From Acidimicrobiia bacterium (GTDB taxonomy: Bacteria > Actinomycetota > Acidimicrobiia > Acidimicrobiales > SKKL01), in assembly GCA_016649895.1 (NCBI GenBank), contig JAENWR010000002.1, forward strand, positions 1 to 64,000: 64,000 nt of DNA, read 5' to 3'. The position numbers and the translations under genes are program-made. Positions 16,980-25,025 of this stretch are shown here, one piece after another. The notes under the pieces are model-generated. The model saw only the letters and a program-made list of their open reading frames with translations. It did no database searches and had not been told where the DNA came from. Each line of letters starts with the position of its first letter. Positions within the stretch are counted from its first letter, which is position 1.

Positions 16980-17819
16980 GTGACCGTCCGCATCGTCACC
17001 GACAGCGCGTGCGACCTCACCGCCGATGAGGCCGACGGCCTCGGCATCGAGATCGTCCCGCTCACCGTCCGCTTCGGCACCGACGAGCTCATCGACCGCA
17101 CCGAGCTCAGCGTCGACGACTTCTACCGCCGCATGGCCGAGAGCGACGCGCTCCCCGAGACCGCGGCGCCCGCGCCCGGCGCGTTCGAGCAGTCGTTTCG
17201 CCGCCTCCACGACGACGGGGCCGACGCCGTCGTCTGCATCAACCTCTCCTCCGACCTGTCGGCCACCCACCAGTCGGCCCGCACCGCGGCCGCCTCGCTC
17301 GATGGTCTGGTCGATGTCCGCGCCGTCGACTCCCGGTCGATCACCGCCGGGCTCGGCACCCAGGTGCTCCTCGCTGCGCAGGCCGCCCGCGACGGCGCAT
17401 CGGCCGACGAGGTCGTAGCCCTCGTCGAGGCGCTGGTGCCCCGCACCCGGGTCTACGGGGTCCTCGACACCCTCGACAACCTGAAGAAGGGCGGCCGCAT
17501 CGGCGGGGCCCAGGCGCTGCTTGGCAGCATGCTCTCCATCAAGCCCGCCATCGACATCTCCACCGGCTCGGTGAAGGAAGCGGCCAAACCCCGCACCCGC
17601 AAGAAGGGCCTGCAGTGGCTGGCCGACCAGGTGCTCGCCCACGACCACGTCGACGAGCTGGCGATCATGCACGGCAACGCCCCCGACGTCGACATCGTCA
17701 TCGAGCTGCTCTCCTCCAAGTACTCCCCCGACCAGATCCGCGTCGGCCACATCGGCGCGGTCATCGGCACCCACGGCGGGCCGCGGGTCGTCGGTGCCTG
17801 CTTCCTGACCTCCGACTGA
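16980..17819 (+). CDS. DegV family fatty-acid-binding protein
   Basis: A 279-residue DegV protein. The opening VRIVTDSACDLTADEADGLGIEIVPLTV and the central VDSRSITAGLGTQVLLAA and DTLDNLKKGGRIGGAQALLGSMLSIKPAIDI are diagnostic. Family members bind a fatty acid and present it to fatty-acid kinase for phospholipid synthesis. The GTG start has GGGGAGAG upstream. It sits where murJ would be in related actinobacteria. Confidence 0.9.
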   Translation: MTVRIVTDSACDLTADEADGLGIEIVPLTVRFGTDELIDRTELSVDDFYRRMAESDALPETAAPAPGAFEQSFRRLHDDGADAVVCINLSSDLSATHQSARTAAASLDGLVDVRAVDSRSITAGLGTQVLLAAQAARDGASADEVVALVEALVPRTRVYGVLDTLDNLKKGGRIGGAQALLGSMLSIKPAIDISTGSVKEAAKPRTRKKGLQWLADQVLAHDHVDELAIMHGNAPDVDIVIELLSSKYSPDQIRVGHIGAVIGTHGGPRVVGACFLTSD

Positions 17820-17864
17820 GCGCCAACCGGTCCGACGCGGCCCAACCGGGTGAGGGCCGGCCGG

Positions 17865-17870
17865 TACCGT
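17865..17870 (+). promoter_or_regulatory. -10-like hexamer TACCGT of the kinase gene
   Basis: It ends eight bases before GTG 17879, and no Shine-Dalgarno lies between. Confidence 0.45.
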
Positions 17871-17878
17871 AGGCGCCA

Positions 17879-19429
17879 GTGCCCGAACCCAGCTCCCCCG
17901 CGCCGTTCCCGGCCCCTCTCGACCACCGCCTGCTCGGCGGGCGCTATCGCCTGGGTGCCGTGATCGCCACCGGCGGCATGGCCCAGGTGCGCCGTGCCCG
18001 CGACGAGGTCCTGGGGCGCGACGTCGCGGTGAAGATCCTTCACCCCCACCTCGCCGCCGATCCGCTCGTGGTCGACCGGTTCCGACACGAGGCGGTGGCC
18101 GCGGCACGCCTCACCCACCCTGCCATCGTGTCGATCTACGACACGGTGGAGGACGACGGCATCAACGCCATCGTGATGGAGCTCATCGAGGGCATGACCC
18201 TGCGGCAGTACCTCGACGAGCAGGGCGCGCTGCCGCCCCACGATGCCGTCGACGTGGTGGCCGGCGTCGCCGACGCTCTGCAGACGGCCCACGAGTCCGG
18301 GATCGTGCATCGCGACGTCAAGCCGGCCAACATCCTCCTCTGCGACGACCGGCGGGTGATGGTCACCGACTTCGGCATCGCCAAGGCTGCCCTCGACCAG
18401 GACCTCACCCAAGCCGGCACCGTGATCGGCACCGCCAAGTACCTGGCTCCCGAGCAGGTGCGCGGTGAGCGCGTCGACCCCCGCACCGATGTGTACTCCC
18501 TCGGCGTCGTCCTCTACGAGTGCCTCACCGGGCGGCCCCCGTTCGAGGCCGACACCGAGGCCGCCACCGCCCTCGCCCGGCTCCACCGAGACCCGCTTCG
18601 GCCCCGACAGGTGCTGCCGAGCGTGCCGAAGTCGCTCGACGTCATCGCGATGCAGGCGTTGTCACGCGATCCGGAGGGACGGCCGGCCACCGCGTCGGCG
18701 ATGCGCGCCGCCCTGCTCGCCGCGGCCCCCGACGAGGCCGCCAGCGCCGGCACCGACCACACCATCATCGGCTCGCTCGCCGCCGCCGCCGAGACCCCGG
18801 ATTCGTTCGTGCGGAGCGAGCGCAGGTGGCTCCTGCCCACGACACTCGTGGTACTGGTGGGCGGAGCGCTCATCCTGGCTGGTGTGCTCATCGGCCGAAC
18901 CGAGGCCGGCCAGCAGCTCATCGAGAGGGCTCGCGACGTGGTCAGCTCCAACGGCCAAGGGGGTTCGGCTGCATCGACCGACGTGATCACCATCGAACGG
19001 GCCCAGCCCTTCGATCCGTTCGGAAGCGGGCCTCCCGGCGAGAACGACGACCAAGCAGCCTTGGCGGTCGACGGCAACCCCGACACCGCCTGGCCCACCG
19101 AGTTCTACAGCGACCGCCAACTGGGAACGAAGCCGGGCGTCGGCCTCGTGGTGCACCTCACCGAGCCCGCCGACCTCCAGCGCGTCGTGGTCACCTCACC
19201 GAGCGACGACTGGAGCGCCGAGATCTACGTGGCCGAGACCGCACCCGACAGCTTCGAGGCCTGGGGCGAGCCGGTCGCCAGCCGGGCCGGCCTCGCACCC
19301 GGCCCCGTCACCTTCGAGCTGCCCGGTGGGCGCGCCGGAGCGGTGCTCGTGTGGATCACCGACCTCGGTCCCGGCCCCGCCGGCGAGCTGCGGGTCGAGA
19401 TCGCCGAGGTCACGGTCGGGGCCGGCTGA
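17879..19429 (+). CDS. Ser/Thr protein kinase with extracellular discoidin-like domain
   Basis: A 516-residue Hanks-type kinase with catalytic residues intact: Lys52 (VAVKIL), HRDVKPAN (Asp146) and DFG (164-166), with GTAKYLAPEQ after it. One transmembrane helix (317-339) leads to an extracellular domain (about 370-516) with ALAVDGNPDTAWPTEFYSD and GLVVHL, like galactose-binding/F5-8C folds. This kinase-TM-sugar-fold layout resembles the C-terminal portion of mycobacterial MviN (Rv3910), where the kinase is fused to MurJ and inactive. Here it stands alone. It is followed by the ECF sigma gene in the same frame and probably acts in envelope signalling. Confidence 0.88.
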   Translation: MPEPSSPAPFPAPLDHRLLGGRYRLGAVIATGGMAQVRRARDEVLGRDVAVKILHPHLAADPLVVDRFRHEAVAAARLTHPAIVSIYDTVEDDGINAIVMELIEGMTLRQYLDEQGALPPHDAVDVVAGVADALQTAHESGIVHRDVKPANILLCDDRRVMVTDFGIAKAALDQDLTQAGTVIGTAKYLAPEQVRGERVDPRTDVYSLGVVLYECLTGRPPFEADTEAATALARLHRDPLRPRQVLPSVPKSLDVIAMQALSRDPEGRPATASAMRAALLAAAPDEAASAGTDHTIIGSLAAAAETPDSFVRSERRWLLPTTLVVLVGGALILAGVLIGRTEAGQQLIERARDVVSSNGQGGSAASTDVITIERAQPFDPFGSGPPGENDDQAALAVDGNPDTAWPTEFYSDRQLGTKPGVGLVVHLTEPADLQRVVVTSPSDDWSAEIYVAETAPDSFEAWGEPVASRAGLAPGPVTFELPGGRAGAVLVWITDLGPGPAGELRVEIAEVTVGAG

Positions 19430-19435
19430 CCTGGT

Positions 19436-19441
19436 TACCGT
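19436..19441 (+). promoter_or_regulatory. -10-like hexamer TACCGT before the ECF sigma gene
   Basis: It is followed by a six-base spacer GGCGCC and ATC 19448. The same hexamer and nearly the same spacer occur before the kinase GTG 17879, which is the main reason to propose ATC as start. Confidence 0.4.
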
Positions 19442-19447
19442 GGCGCC

Positions 19448-20050
19448 ATCACTCCCCCGGCCGACGACCGCACCCTGATCGACGCCGCCCAGGCGGGCGA
19501 TCGGCGCGCCCTCGAGTCGCTCCTGCGGCGCCACCAGGACCGGATCTACGCCATCTGCCGCCGGCTGGCGGGCAACGACGCCGACGCGAGCGACGCCAGT
19601 CAGGAGGCGCTGATGGCCATCGTGCGTGGGCTGCCGCGCTTCGACCACCGCAGCGCCTTCAGCACGTGGAGCTACCGGGTCGCCACCAACGCCTGCCTCG
19701 ACGAGCTCCGGCGGCGCTCCCGTCGGCCGATCACCGGGCTCGACGTCGAGGTTGCCCAGGCCACCGGCAGCACCCGCGACGATGCACCAGGGCTCGACAC
19801 CTCGCTCGCCGATCGCCTCGACCTCGACGCCGCCCTCCTCGCGCTGGCGCCGGAGTTCCGGGCGGCCGTCGTGCTCCGCGATCAGATCGGTCTCGACTAC
19901 GCCGAGATCGCCGAGGTGCTCGAGATCCCCGCCGGCACGGTGCGCTCGCGCATCGCCCGCGGACGGGCTGCCCTCGCCCGGTCGCTGGCTGTCTCGGTCG
20001 AGGACGGGAACCAGCGGGGCGCCCCCCGACGTCCTACCGCCGAACCATGA
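19448..20050 (+). CDS. ECF sigma factor (SigM-position), non-canonical start
   Basis: About 200 residues. Region 2 is ALESLLRRHQDRIYAICRRL through FSTWSYRVATNACLDELRRR. Region 4 is LAPEFRAAVVLRDQIGLDYAEIAEVLEIPAGTVRSRIARGRAAL. Location between the kinase and trxB matches sigM. The kinase stop (19427-19429) is in the same frame, and the first in-frame ATG/GTG/TTG is ATG 19613, inside region 2, so it cannot be the start. The ATC at 19448 is proposed from the upstream TACCGT spacing; CTG 19475 is an alternative. The stop overlaps the next gene (ATGA). Confidence 0.82.
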   Translation: MTPPADDRTLIDAAQAGDRRALESLLRRHQDRIYAICRRLAGNDADASDASQEALMAIVRGLPRFDHRSAFSTWSYRVATNACLDELRRRSRRPITGLDVEVAQATGSTRDDAPGLDTSLADRLDLDAALLALAPEFRAAVVLRDQIGLDYAEIAEVLEIPAGTVRSRIARGRAALARSLAVSVEDGNQRGAPRRPTAEP

Positions 20051-20952
20051 GCGATCTGACCCCGCCTCCCGACGACGAGCTCGTCTCCGCTGCCCTCGAC
20101 GGCGTCGCCACGCCCGAGGAACGCGCCCGGATCGACGCCGACCCCCGTCTGTCCGACCGCCTGACCGAGCTGGGGCGGGTACACCAACTCGTCGCCGAGC
20201 CGGTCGTTCCCCTCGACGAGGTCACCGCCCGCCGCCAGCTCGACCAGGCCCTGAGCATCCTCGACGAGAGCACCGCCAGCGCTGCCACCGCCAGCGCCAT
20301 GCGGACGACCTCCGCAGCCGGTCCTGCGCCCTCGCATCGTCGCAACCAACTCGCGCCAAAGGTGCTGTCGATCGCCGCTGTCGTGCTGGTCGCCCTGTTG
20401 GCCCTTCCCCTCGTGGCATCGCTCGGCGGTGACGACGACGGCGACCAGTCGGCTGACATGGCCACCAGCGGCGACGCCGTCGAGGAGTCGGCCACCATGG
20501 CCGCCGGCAGCGATGAGGGAGGTTCAGCCGACGGCGCCGACCAGGGCGACCGTCCGGACGACGACGCCGACACCGACACCGCTGACGCCTTGCAGGAGAT
20601 GCTTGAGCCCGGCGCCTACCTCGCCGAGCGCACCCTTCCCTACCTGGGCACGCTCGCAACCGCGGAGGAGGCCGCCGCGGCCGCCCGCTCCGGCGCCGAG
20701 GCCATGATCGACAACTTCAGCACCACCCCGAGCAGCGACACCGAGGGCGGCGGTCAGGAGCGATCTGATCTGGTGTGCCCGATCGCCCCCGTCGGCGATC
20801 GCCTGGTGCTCGAGACCAGCGCCGAGGTGGGCGGCCGCGAGCTGCTCGTGCGGGTCTGGGCCATCGAGGGCATGGGGGCGGCAGGTCCCGATCTCGTCAC
20901 CGAGGCCATCGACGTGAACACCTGTGAGGTCGTCGGCCGCTTCGGGCCCTGA
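20047..20952 (+). CDS. membrane protein, probable anti-sigma partner of the ECF factor
   Basis: A 301-residue protein coupled to the sigma gene by an ATGA overlap. Residues 1-75 (DDELVSAALDGVATPEERARIDAD) resemble the helical N terminus of anti-sigma factors, but the zinc-binding HxxxCxxC motif is absent. One transmembrane helix is at 105-126. The outer part is Asp/Glu/Ser-rich to about 195, then a small folded domain with two Cys (LVCPIAP and VNTCEVV) that may form a disulfide. The role is inferred from position and topology. Confidence 0.72.
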   Translation: MSDLTPPPDDELVSAALDGVATPEERARIDADPRLSDRLTELGRVHQLVAEPVVPLDEVTARRQLDQALSILDESTASAATASAMRTTSAAGPAPSHRRNQLAPKVLSIAAVVLVALLALPLVASLGGDDDGDQSADMATSGDAVEESATMAAGSDEGGSADGADQGDRPDDDADTDTADALQEMLEPGAYLAERTLPYLGTLATAEEAAAAARSGAEAMIDNFSTTPSSDTEGGGQERSDLVCPIAPVGDRLVLETSAEVGGRELLVRVWAIEGMGAAGPDLVTEAIDVNTCEVVGRFGP

Positions 20953-21016
20953 CCTCGGCTCCGCGGGGCATCCGCTCTGTCGACCAGCAACCCTGGGCCC
21001 CATCGCGGTGGGCCGA

Positions 21017-21022
21017 TAGGCT
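21017..21022 (+). promoter_or_regulatory. -10-like hexamer TAGGCT before the membrane protein gene
   Basis: It is followed by seven C residues and then ATG 21030. Confidence 0.45.
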
Positions 21023-21029
21023 CCCCCCC

Positions 21030-21494
21030 ATGTCCTCCGGCGAGCCGACATCCGTCCCCCCACTGCCGCGCGACCCGGCCGCGTTCGAGCCGCCTCTCCA
21101 CGAGCCATCGGGTGACGGCGGCCGACCAGCCGCCACCCGCCCGATGCTTGATCCGGCGCCGATCCGCCGGGCGAACCAGGTCGACCCGCCGCCCGACGGT
21201 GGGGCCGACTGGCCGGCCCAGGCAGCCGACACCATCGTCGACGTGGTCGACAGGGTGCGCAACGCCACCACCGGTCCGGCGCTCACGGTCATGCGGGGCG
21301 TCGTCTACGGGGTGGCCATCGCCATCGTCGGCATCGCCGCCGTGGTGCTCCTGGTCGTGGCCGCGGTGCGGTTCGTCGACGTCTACCTCCCGGGCGGGGT
21401 CTGGTCGGCCCACCTGTTGATCGGCGCGCTCTCCACCGTGGGTGGGCTGGTCCTCTGGTCGAAGCGTCGTCCCGAGGGCTCCTCAGCCGCCTGA
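21030..21494 (+). CDS. small two-helix membrane protein
   Basis: A 154-residue protein. Residues 1-80 are Pro/Asp-rich and disordered. They are followed by a transmembrane helix (GVVYGVAIAIVGIAAVVLLVVAAVRF) and a second hydrophobic stretch (HLLIGALSTVGGLVLW) with a short basic tail. No enzymatic motif is seen. It stands between the sigma unit and trxB. Phage-holin-like superfamily membership is possible but not supported by a clear motif. Confidence 0.65.
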   Translation: MSSGEPTSVPPLPRDPAAFEPPLHEPSGDGGRPAATRPMLDPAPIRRANQVDPPPDGGADWPAQAADTIVDVVDRVRNATTGPALTVMRGVVYGVAIAIVGIAAVVLLVVAAVRFVDVYLPGGVWSAHLLIGALSTVGGLVLWSKRRPEGSSAA

Positions 21495-21499
21495 TGAGG

Positions 21500-21513
21500 T
21501 ACCCCCAGGGGTA
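21500..21513. promoter_or_regulatory. inverted repeat TACCCCCAGGGGTA, CsoR/CstR-like operator
   Basis: Perfect six-base arms TACCCC/GGGGTA around CA. They overlap the first bases of a -10-like TATACT at 21512-21517, about 60 bases before trxB. GC-rich palindromes of this type are the known targets of the CsoR/RcnR/CstR (DUF156) repressors, which sense copper, nickel, formaldehyde or persulfide. No DUF156 gene is in the window. Confidence 0.5.
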
Positions 21514-21517
21514 TACT
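21512..21517 (+). promoter_or_regulatory. -10 hexamer TATACT of trxB
   Basis: It overlaps the right arm of the inverted repeat, so a bound repressor would block the promoter. No clear -35 is visible. Confidence 0.5.
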
Positions 21518-21575
21518 GTGATGAGCCACTTGGTGCTGCCGACCGGCGCCACCTCCCACCTCTCTAGGAGCATCG

Positions 21576-22544
21576 ATGTCCGCCTCCGACGTCCGCGACG
21601 TCATCATCATCGGATCGGGGCCTGCGGGCCTCACCGCCGCGGTCTACACGGCGCGCGCCAACCTGTCGCCGCTCATCATCGAGGGTGAACCGTCGTCGAT
21701 GAGCGACCAGCCAGGTGGGCAGCTCATGCTCACCACCGAGGTCGAGAACTTCCCCGGGTTCCCCGAGGGCATCATGGGGCCCGAGCTCATGATGAACATG
21801 AGGGCGCAAGCCATTCGCTTCGGAGCCGAGGTCCTCACCGAGAAGGTCACCAAGGTCGACTTCTCGGCCCGTCCCTTCGGCGTGTGGATCGGCGATCCCG
21901 ACGCATCGGAGCCCACCTTCCGCGGCCAGTCGATCATCGTCTCGACGGGGGCTCGATCGCTCATGCTGGGGCTGGAGAACGAGTACCGGCTCATCGGCCA
22001 CGGCGTGTCCACCTGCGCCACCTGCGATGGGTTCTTCTTCCGCGGCCACCACATCGCAGTGGTCGGCGGCGGCGATTCCGCCGTCGAGGAGGCCACCTTC
22101 CTCACCAAGTTCGCCGACACCGTCACCATCATCCATCGGCGCGACGAGCTGCGGGCCTCGAAGATCATGCAGGACCGAGCGCTCAACAACCCGAAGATCA
22201 AGTTCCTCTGGAACTCGACGGTCACCAAGGTGAACGGTGACACCAGCCTCAGCGGGATCGACGTGCAGCACCTCCCGAGCGGCGAGACCACCACCCACCC
22301 GTTCACCGGACTCTTCGTCGCCATCGGCCACAAGCCCAACACCGATCTGTTCGCGGGACAGCTCGACATGTTGCCGAGCGGGTACCTCATCACCGCGCCG
22401 GGCAGCACCCGAACCAACGTCGACGGGGTGTTCGCCTGCGGCGACGTGCAGGACTCCATCTACCGCCAGGCGATCACGGCCGCAGGTTCCGGTTGCATGG
22501 CGGCCATCGACGCCGAGCGGTGGCTCGAGGCCACCCTCCACTGA
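21576..22544 (+). CDS. trxB: thioredoxin-disulfide reductase
   Basis: A 322-residue FAD/NADPH flavoenzyme that reduces thioredoxin. It has the FAD site [17 protein letters not shown] (GSGPAG 13-18), the redox-active Cys147-Ala-Thr-Cys150 and the NADPH-site [12 protein letters not shown] (163-172), and ends with the FAD motif [10 protein letters not shown]. The ATG is preceded by TAGGAG with good spacing. trxA follows 71 bases downstream. The upstream palindrome suggests metal- or sulfur-stress control. Confidence 0.96.
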   Translation: MSASDVRDVIIIGSGPAGLTAAVYTARANLSPLIIEGEPSSMSDQPGGQLMLTTEVENFPGFPEGIMGPELMMNMRAQAIRFGAEVLTEKVTKVDFSARPFGVWIGDPDASEPTFRGQSIIVSTGARSLMLGLENEYRLIGHGVSTCATCDGFFFRGHHIAVVGGGDSAVEEATFLTKFADTVTIIHRRDELRASKIMQDRALNNPKIKFLWNSTVTKVNGDTSLSGIDVQHLPSGETTTHPFTGLFVAIGHKPNTDLFAGQLDMLPSGYLITAPGSTRTNVDGVFACGDVQDSIYRQAITAAGSGCMAAIDAERWLEATLH

Positions 22545-22615
22545 TCCGGAATGCCGAGAGCGGCCCCAGCGTTGCTCAGAGCGATGGCCCGCCGACCCAA
22601 CAAGGGAAGAGATAC

Positions 22616-22942
22616 ATGTCCGCATCGATCAGCACACTCACCGAGAGCACCTTCGACGAAGAGGTCGGCGCCGCGTCAGAGCCCGTCCTCGTCGACTTCT
22701 GGGCCGAGTGGTGCGGGCCCTGCAAGATGATCGCTCCCATCCTGGACGAGATCGCCGACGAGCAGGCCGGCAAGGTGCGCATCGCCAAGCTCAACGTCGA
22801 CGAGAACCCCGGCATCGCCCGCAGGTTCGAGGTCATGAGCATCCCCACCCTCATCCTGTTCAAGGACGGGGAACCGGCGCAACGCATCGTGGGCGCCAAG
22901 GGCAAGGCTCAGCTCCTCGCCGACATCACCCCCCATCTGTAG
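22616..22942 (+). CDS. trxA: thioredoxin
   Basis: A 108-residue cytosolic thioredoxin with the active site [10 protein letters not shown] (Cys33 and Cys36), the cis-proline SIPTL and a typical end helix. It has a GGGAAGAG ribosome site. The open frame extends upstream to 22493 without homology. It is the substrate of the TrxB encoded just upstream; the pair probably forms one transcript ending at the palindrome at 22971. Confidence 0.96.
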   Translation: MSASISTLTESTFDEEVGAASEPVLVDFWAEWCGPCKMIAPILDEIADEQAGKVRIAKLNVDENPGIARRFEVMSIPTLILFKDGEPAQRIVGAKGKAQLLADITPHL

Positions 22943-22970
22943 ATCCCATCGTGCTACGGCACCGACGTCA

Positions 22971-23000
22971 ACGACCCCGACCGGATCCGGTCGGGGTCGT
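22971..23000. terminator. perfect 30-base palindrome between trxA and parB
   Basis: Two complementary 15-base arms meet at GGATCC with no loop bases. It lies between convergent trxA and parB, so it can terminate both. No U-tract follows, as is common in high-GC actinobacteria. The rest of the gap to 23116 contains one TGTGGATGA DnaA-box-like sequence near 23048 and nothing else. Confidence 0.65.
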
Positions 23001-23116
23001 CTCGCGTCTGGACTCCGCCAACCGTCACCCACAGCTTTGACCACAGGGTGTGGATGACCCAGAGGCGGAGGTTGAGGGCCCGCCCAGACCGGCGGATCAG
23101 GGTCGAGGGTGAGCCC

Positions 23117-24019
23117 TCAGGCTTCAGGACCTTGAGGTGTCGAAGCCGGATCGATCATCGCCCGATAGATGCGTTCTAGATCGTCCAGGGTGGCGAACTC
23201 GACGACGACCTTTCCCCGCTTCGTCCCCATCGATACCTTCACGCGCGTGTCGAGGTGCTCGGAGAGCAGCTCCTCGAGCTCGAGAAGACCCGGTGGCCGC
23301 AACCGTCGGGTGCCAGGTGCGGGATCGGGCGCCGGTGGGCTCGGGGCAGGAGCTTCGGTGTCGCCGTCTCTGACCACCTCCTCGAGCTCGCGCACGGTCA
23401 TCCCACCATCGGCGGCTCGCTTCGCCAGTGCCTCTTGGAGGCTGCGGTCCGGAGTCCCCAGCAACGCTCGAGCGTGCCCGGCGGTGAGCCGCCCGTCGAT
23501 GATGAGCTTCTGGATCGAGGGCGGCAGCTGGAACAACCGCAGGCTGTTGGCCACGGCGGGTCGGCTCTTTCCGACCCGCCTGGCCACCTGATCCTGGGTG
23601 AGGTCGAACTCGTCGATCAGCTGTTGGTACGCCGCCGCTTCTTCGATGGCGTTGAGATCGGAACGGTGGAGGTTCTCGACCAAGGCCTGCTCGAGCGACG
23701 ACGCATCGTCAACCTCCTTCACCAGTGCGGGTATCGAGGGCAGACCCGCGCGCTTGGCGGCGCGCCACCTCCGTTCGCCGGCGATCAGCTCGTAGCTGTC
23801 GTCGCCGATCTGACGAACGAGGACCGGCTGCAGGACGCCCAGCTCGCGGATCGATGCGGTGAGGCTGACGAGTGCCTCCTCGTCGAACGCCCCCCTTGGC
23901 TGGAACTTGTTGGGTTCGATCTGGCTGAGAGGAATCTCTCGAAGAGACGAGCGAGTGGCGGTCGCCTCGCTCGGGATCAGTGCCCCGAGCCCCTTTCCCA
24001 AACCGCTACGCCGGGCCAC
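23117..24019 (-). CDS. parB: chromosome-partitioning protein ParB
   Basis: A 300-residue CTP-dependent parS-binding clamp protein. The N terminus SGLGKGLGALIP is typical. The CTPase/ParB core has LREIPLSQIEPNKFQPR, LVRQIGDDSYELIAGERRWRAAK and ALVENLHRSDLNAIEEA. The helix-turn-helix is LTQDQVARRVGKSRPAVANSLRL. A C-terminal dimerisation domain ends the protein. The GTG at 24019 has GGAGGT before it and lies inside parA (14-base overlap), so the two are coupled. Confidence 0.95.
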   Translation of the reverse strand: MARRSGLGKGLGALIPSEATATRSSLREIPLSQIEPNKFQPRGAFDEEALVSLTASIRELGVLQPVLVRQIGDDSYELIAGERRWRAAKRAGLPSIPALVKEVDDASSLEQALVENLHRSDLNAIEEAAAYQQLIDEFDLTQDQVARRVGKSRPAVANSLRLFQLPPSIQKLIIDGRLTAGHARALLGTPDRSLQEALAKRAADGGMTVRELEEVVRDGDTEAPAPSPPAPDPAPGTRRLRPPGLLELEELLSEHLDTRVKVSMGTKRGKVVVEFATLDDLERIYRAMIDPASTPQGPEA

Positions 24020-24782
24020 CGCTGACCTCCTTGGCCAACTCGCGGTAGGCAATGGCGCCCCGCGAGGTCGGATCGAATGCGATGATCGGCTGCCCGAAGG
24101 ACGGCGCCTCCGACAGGCGTACGGTCCGAGGGACCACCTGCCGGCACACCTTGTCACCAAAGTGCTCCCGGACCTCCCCCGCCACCTGCTCCGAGAGCTT
24201 TGTACGAGCGTCGTACATCACCAGGATGATGGCCGACACCTCGAGGTCCCGGTTGAGCTGCCGCTGAACCAGATCGACGTTGCGCAGCAGCTGACCCAGG
24301 CCCTCCAAGGCGTAGTACTCGCACTGGATCGGCACCATCACCTCCTGCGCAGCGGCCAAGCCGTTCACGGTGAGCAGTCCGAGCGACGGCGGGCAATCGA
24401 TAAGGACGTAGTCGAACTGATCGCGGACCGATTCGATGGCCAGCTTCAGCCGCATCTCCCGACTGAACGCGGGAACCAGCTCGATCTCTGCGCCGGCAAG
24501 GTCGAGGTTGGCCGGGGCCACGAACAGGTTGCGGACCGACGACGCTTCGATGCAGTCCTCCATCGGCGTGTCGTGCAGCAAGACGTCGTACATGGACCGC
24601 TCGATCGACCGAGGGTCGATGCCCAGCCCGGTGCTGGCGTTCCCTTGGGGGTCGAGATCGACGATCAGGGTCCGGTACCCGAGCTCGGCAAGGCACGCAC
24701 CTAGGTTCACGGCGGTGGTCGTCTTTCCGACGCCACCCTTCTGATTGGCCAGTGCAATGACCCGCGGAAGGGGTCGGGACAT
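24006..24782 (-). CDS. parA: chromosome-partitioning ATPase ParA
   Basis: A 258-residue deviant-Walker ATPase (Soj) with ALANQKGGVGKTTTAVNLG (KGGVGKTT 15-22), LIVDLDPQGNASTGLG and YVLIDCPPSLGLLT. It works with ParB-parS to segregate origins. Upstream are two parS sites and rsmG. Confidence 0.96.
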   Translation of the reverse strand: MSRPLPRVIALANQKGGVGKTTTAVNLGACLAELGYRTLIVDLDPQGNASTGLGIDPRSIERSMYDVLLHDTPMEDCIEASSVRNLFVAPANLDLAGAEIELVPAFSREMRLKLAIESVRDQFDYVLIDCPPSLGLLTVNGLAAAQEVMVPIQCEYYALEGLGQLLRNVDLVQRQLNRDLEVSAIILVMYDARTKLSEQVAGEVREHFGDKVCRQVVPRTVRLSEAPSFGQPIIAFDPTSRGAIAYRELAKEVSGGPA

Positions 24783-24914
24783 GGAACGTCCTCTCCTGCT
24801 GAAAGTGGAGCGAGGGCAGCATCATCGTGCCGCCGCATCGCAGGCCGTCCCGCCATCCTTCCCGGGCGGGAGCATCGGGTCAAGCACCGACACCTCGATT
24901 CACGAGTACCGAGG

Positions 24915-24930
24915 TGTTTCACGTGGAACA
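24915..24930. promoter_or_regulatory. parS site 1
   Basis: TGTTTCACGTGGAACA. On the minus strand this reads TGTTCCACGTGAAACA, an exact fit to the ParB consensus TGTTNCACGTGAAACA. It lies in the parA-rsmG gap. Confidence 0.92.
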
Positions 24931-24951
24931 TCGGGGCCGAGGCGAGCAGTC

Positions 24952-24967
24952 TGTTTCACGTGAAACA
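24952..24967. promoter_or_regulatory. parS site 2
   Basis: TGTTTCACGTGAAACA, a perfect palindromic parS 21 bases after site 1. The two sites probably also sit over the parAB promoter region. Confidence 0.95.
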
Positions 24968-25025
24968 TTCCCCCCTTGTCTCACGGGCGCGGTCCGGCTC
25001 ACGTTGGTCGGGGGTCAGGCCGCCT

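Noticed and set aside
23038-23116. Additional origin boxes downstream of trxA
   Set aside because: A single TGTGGATGA-like sequence without a cluster or AT-rich patch; the gap holds a terminator and little else.
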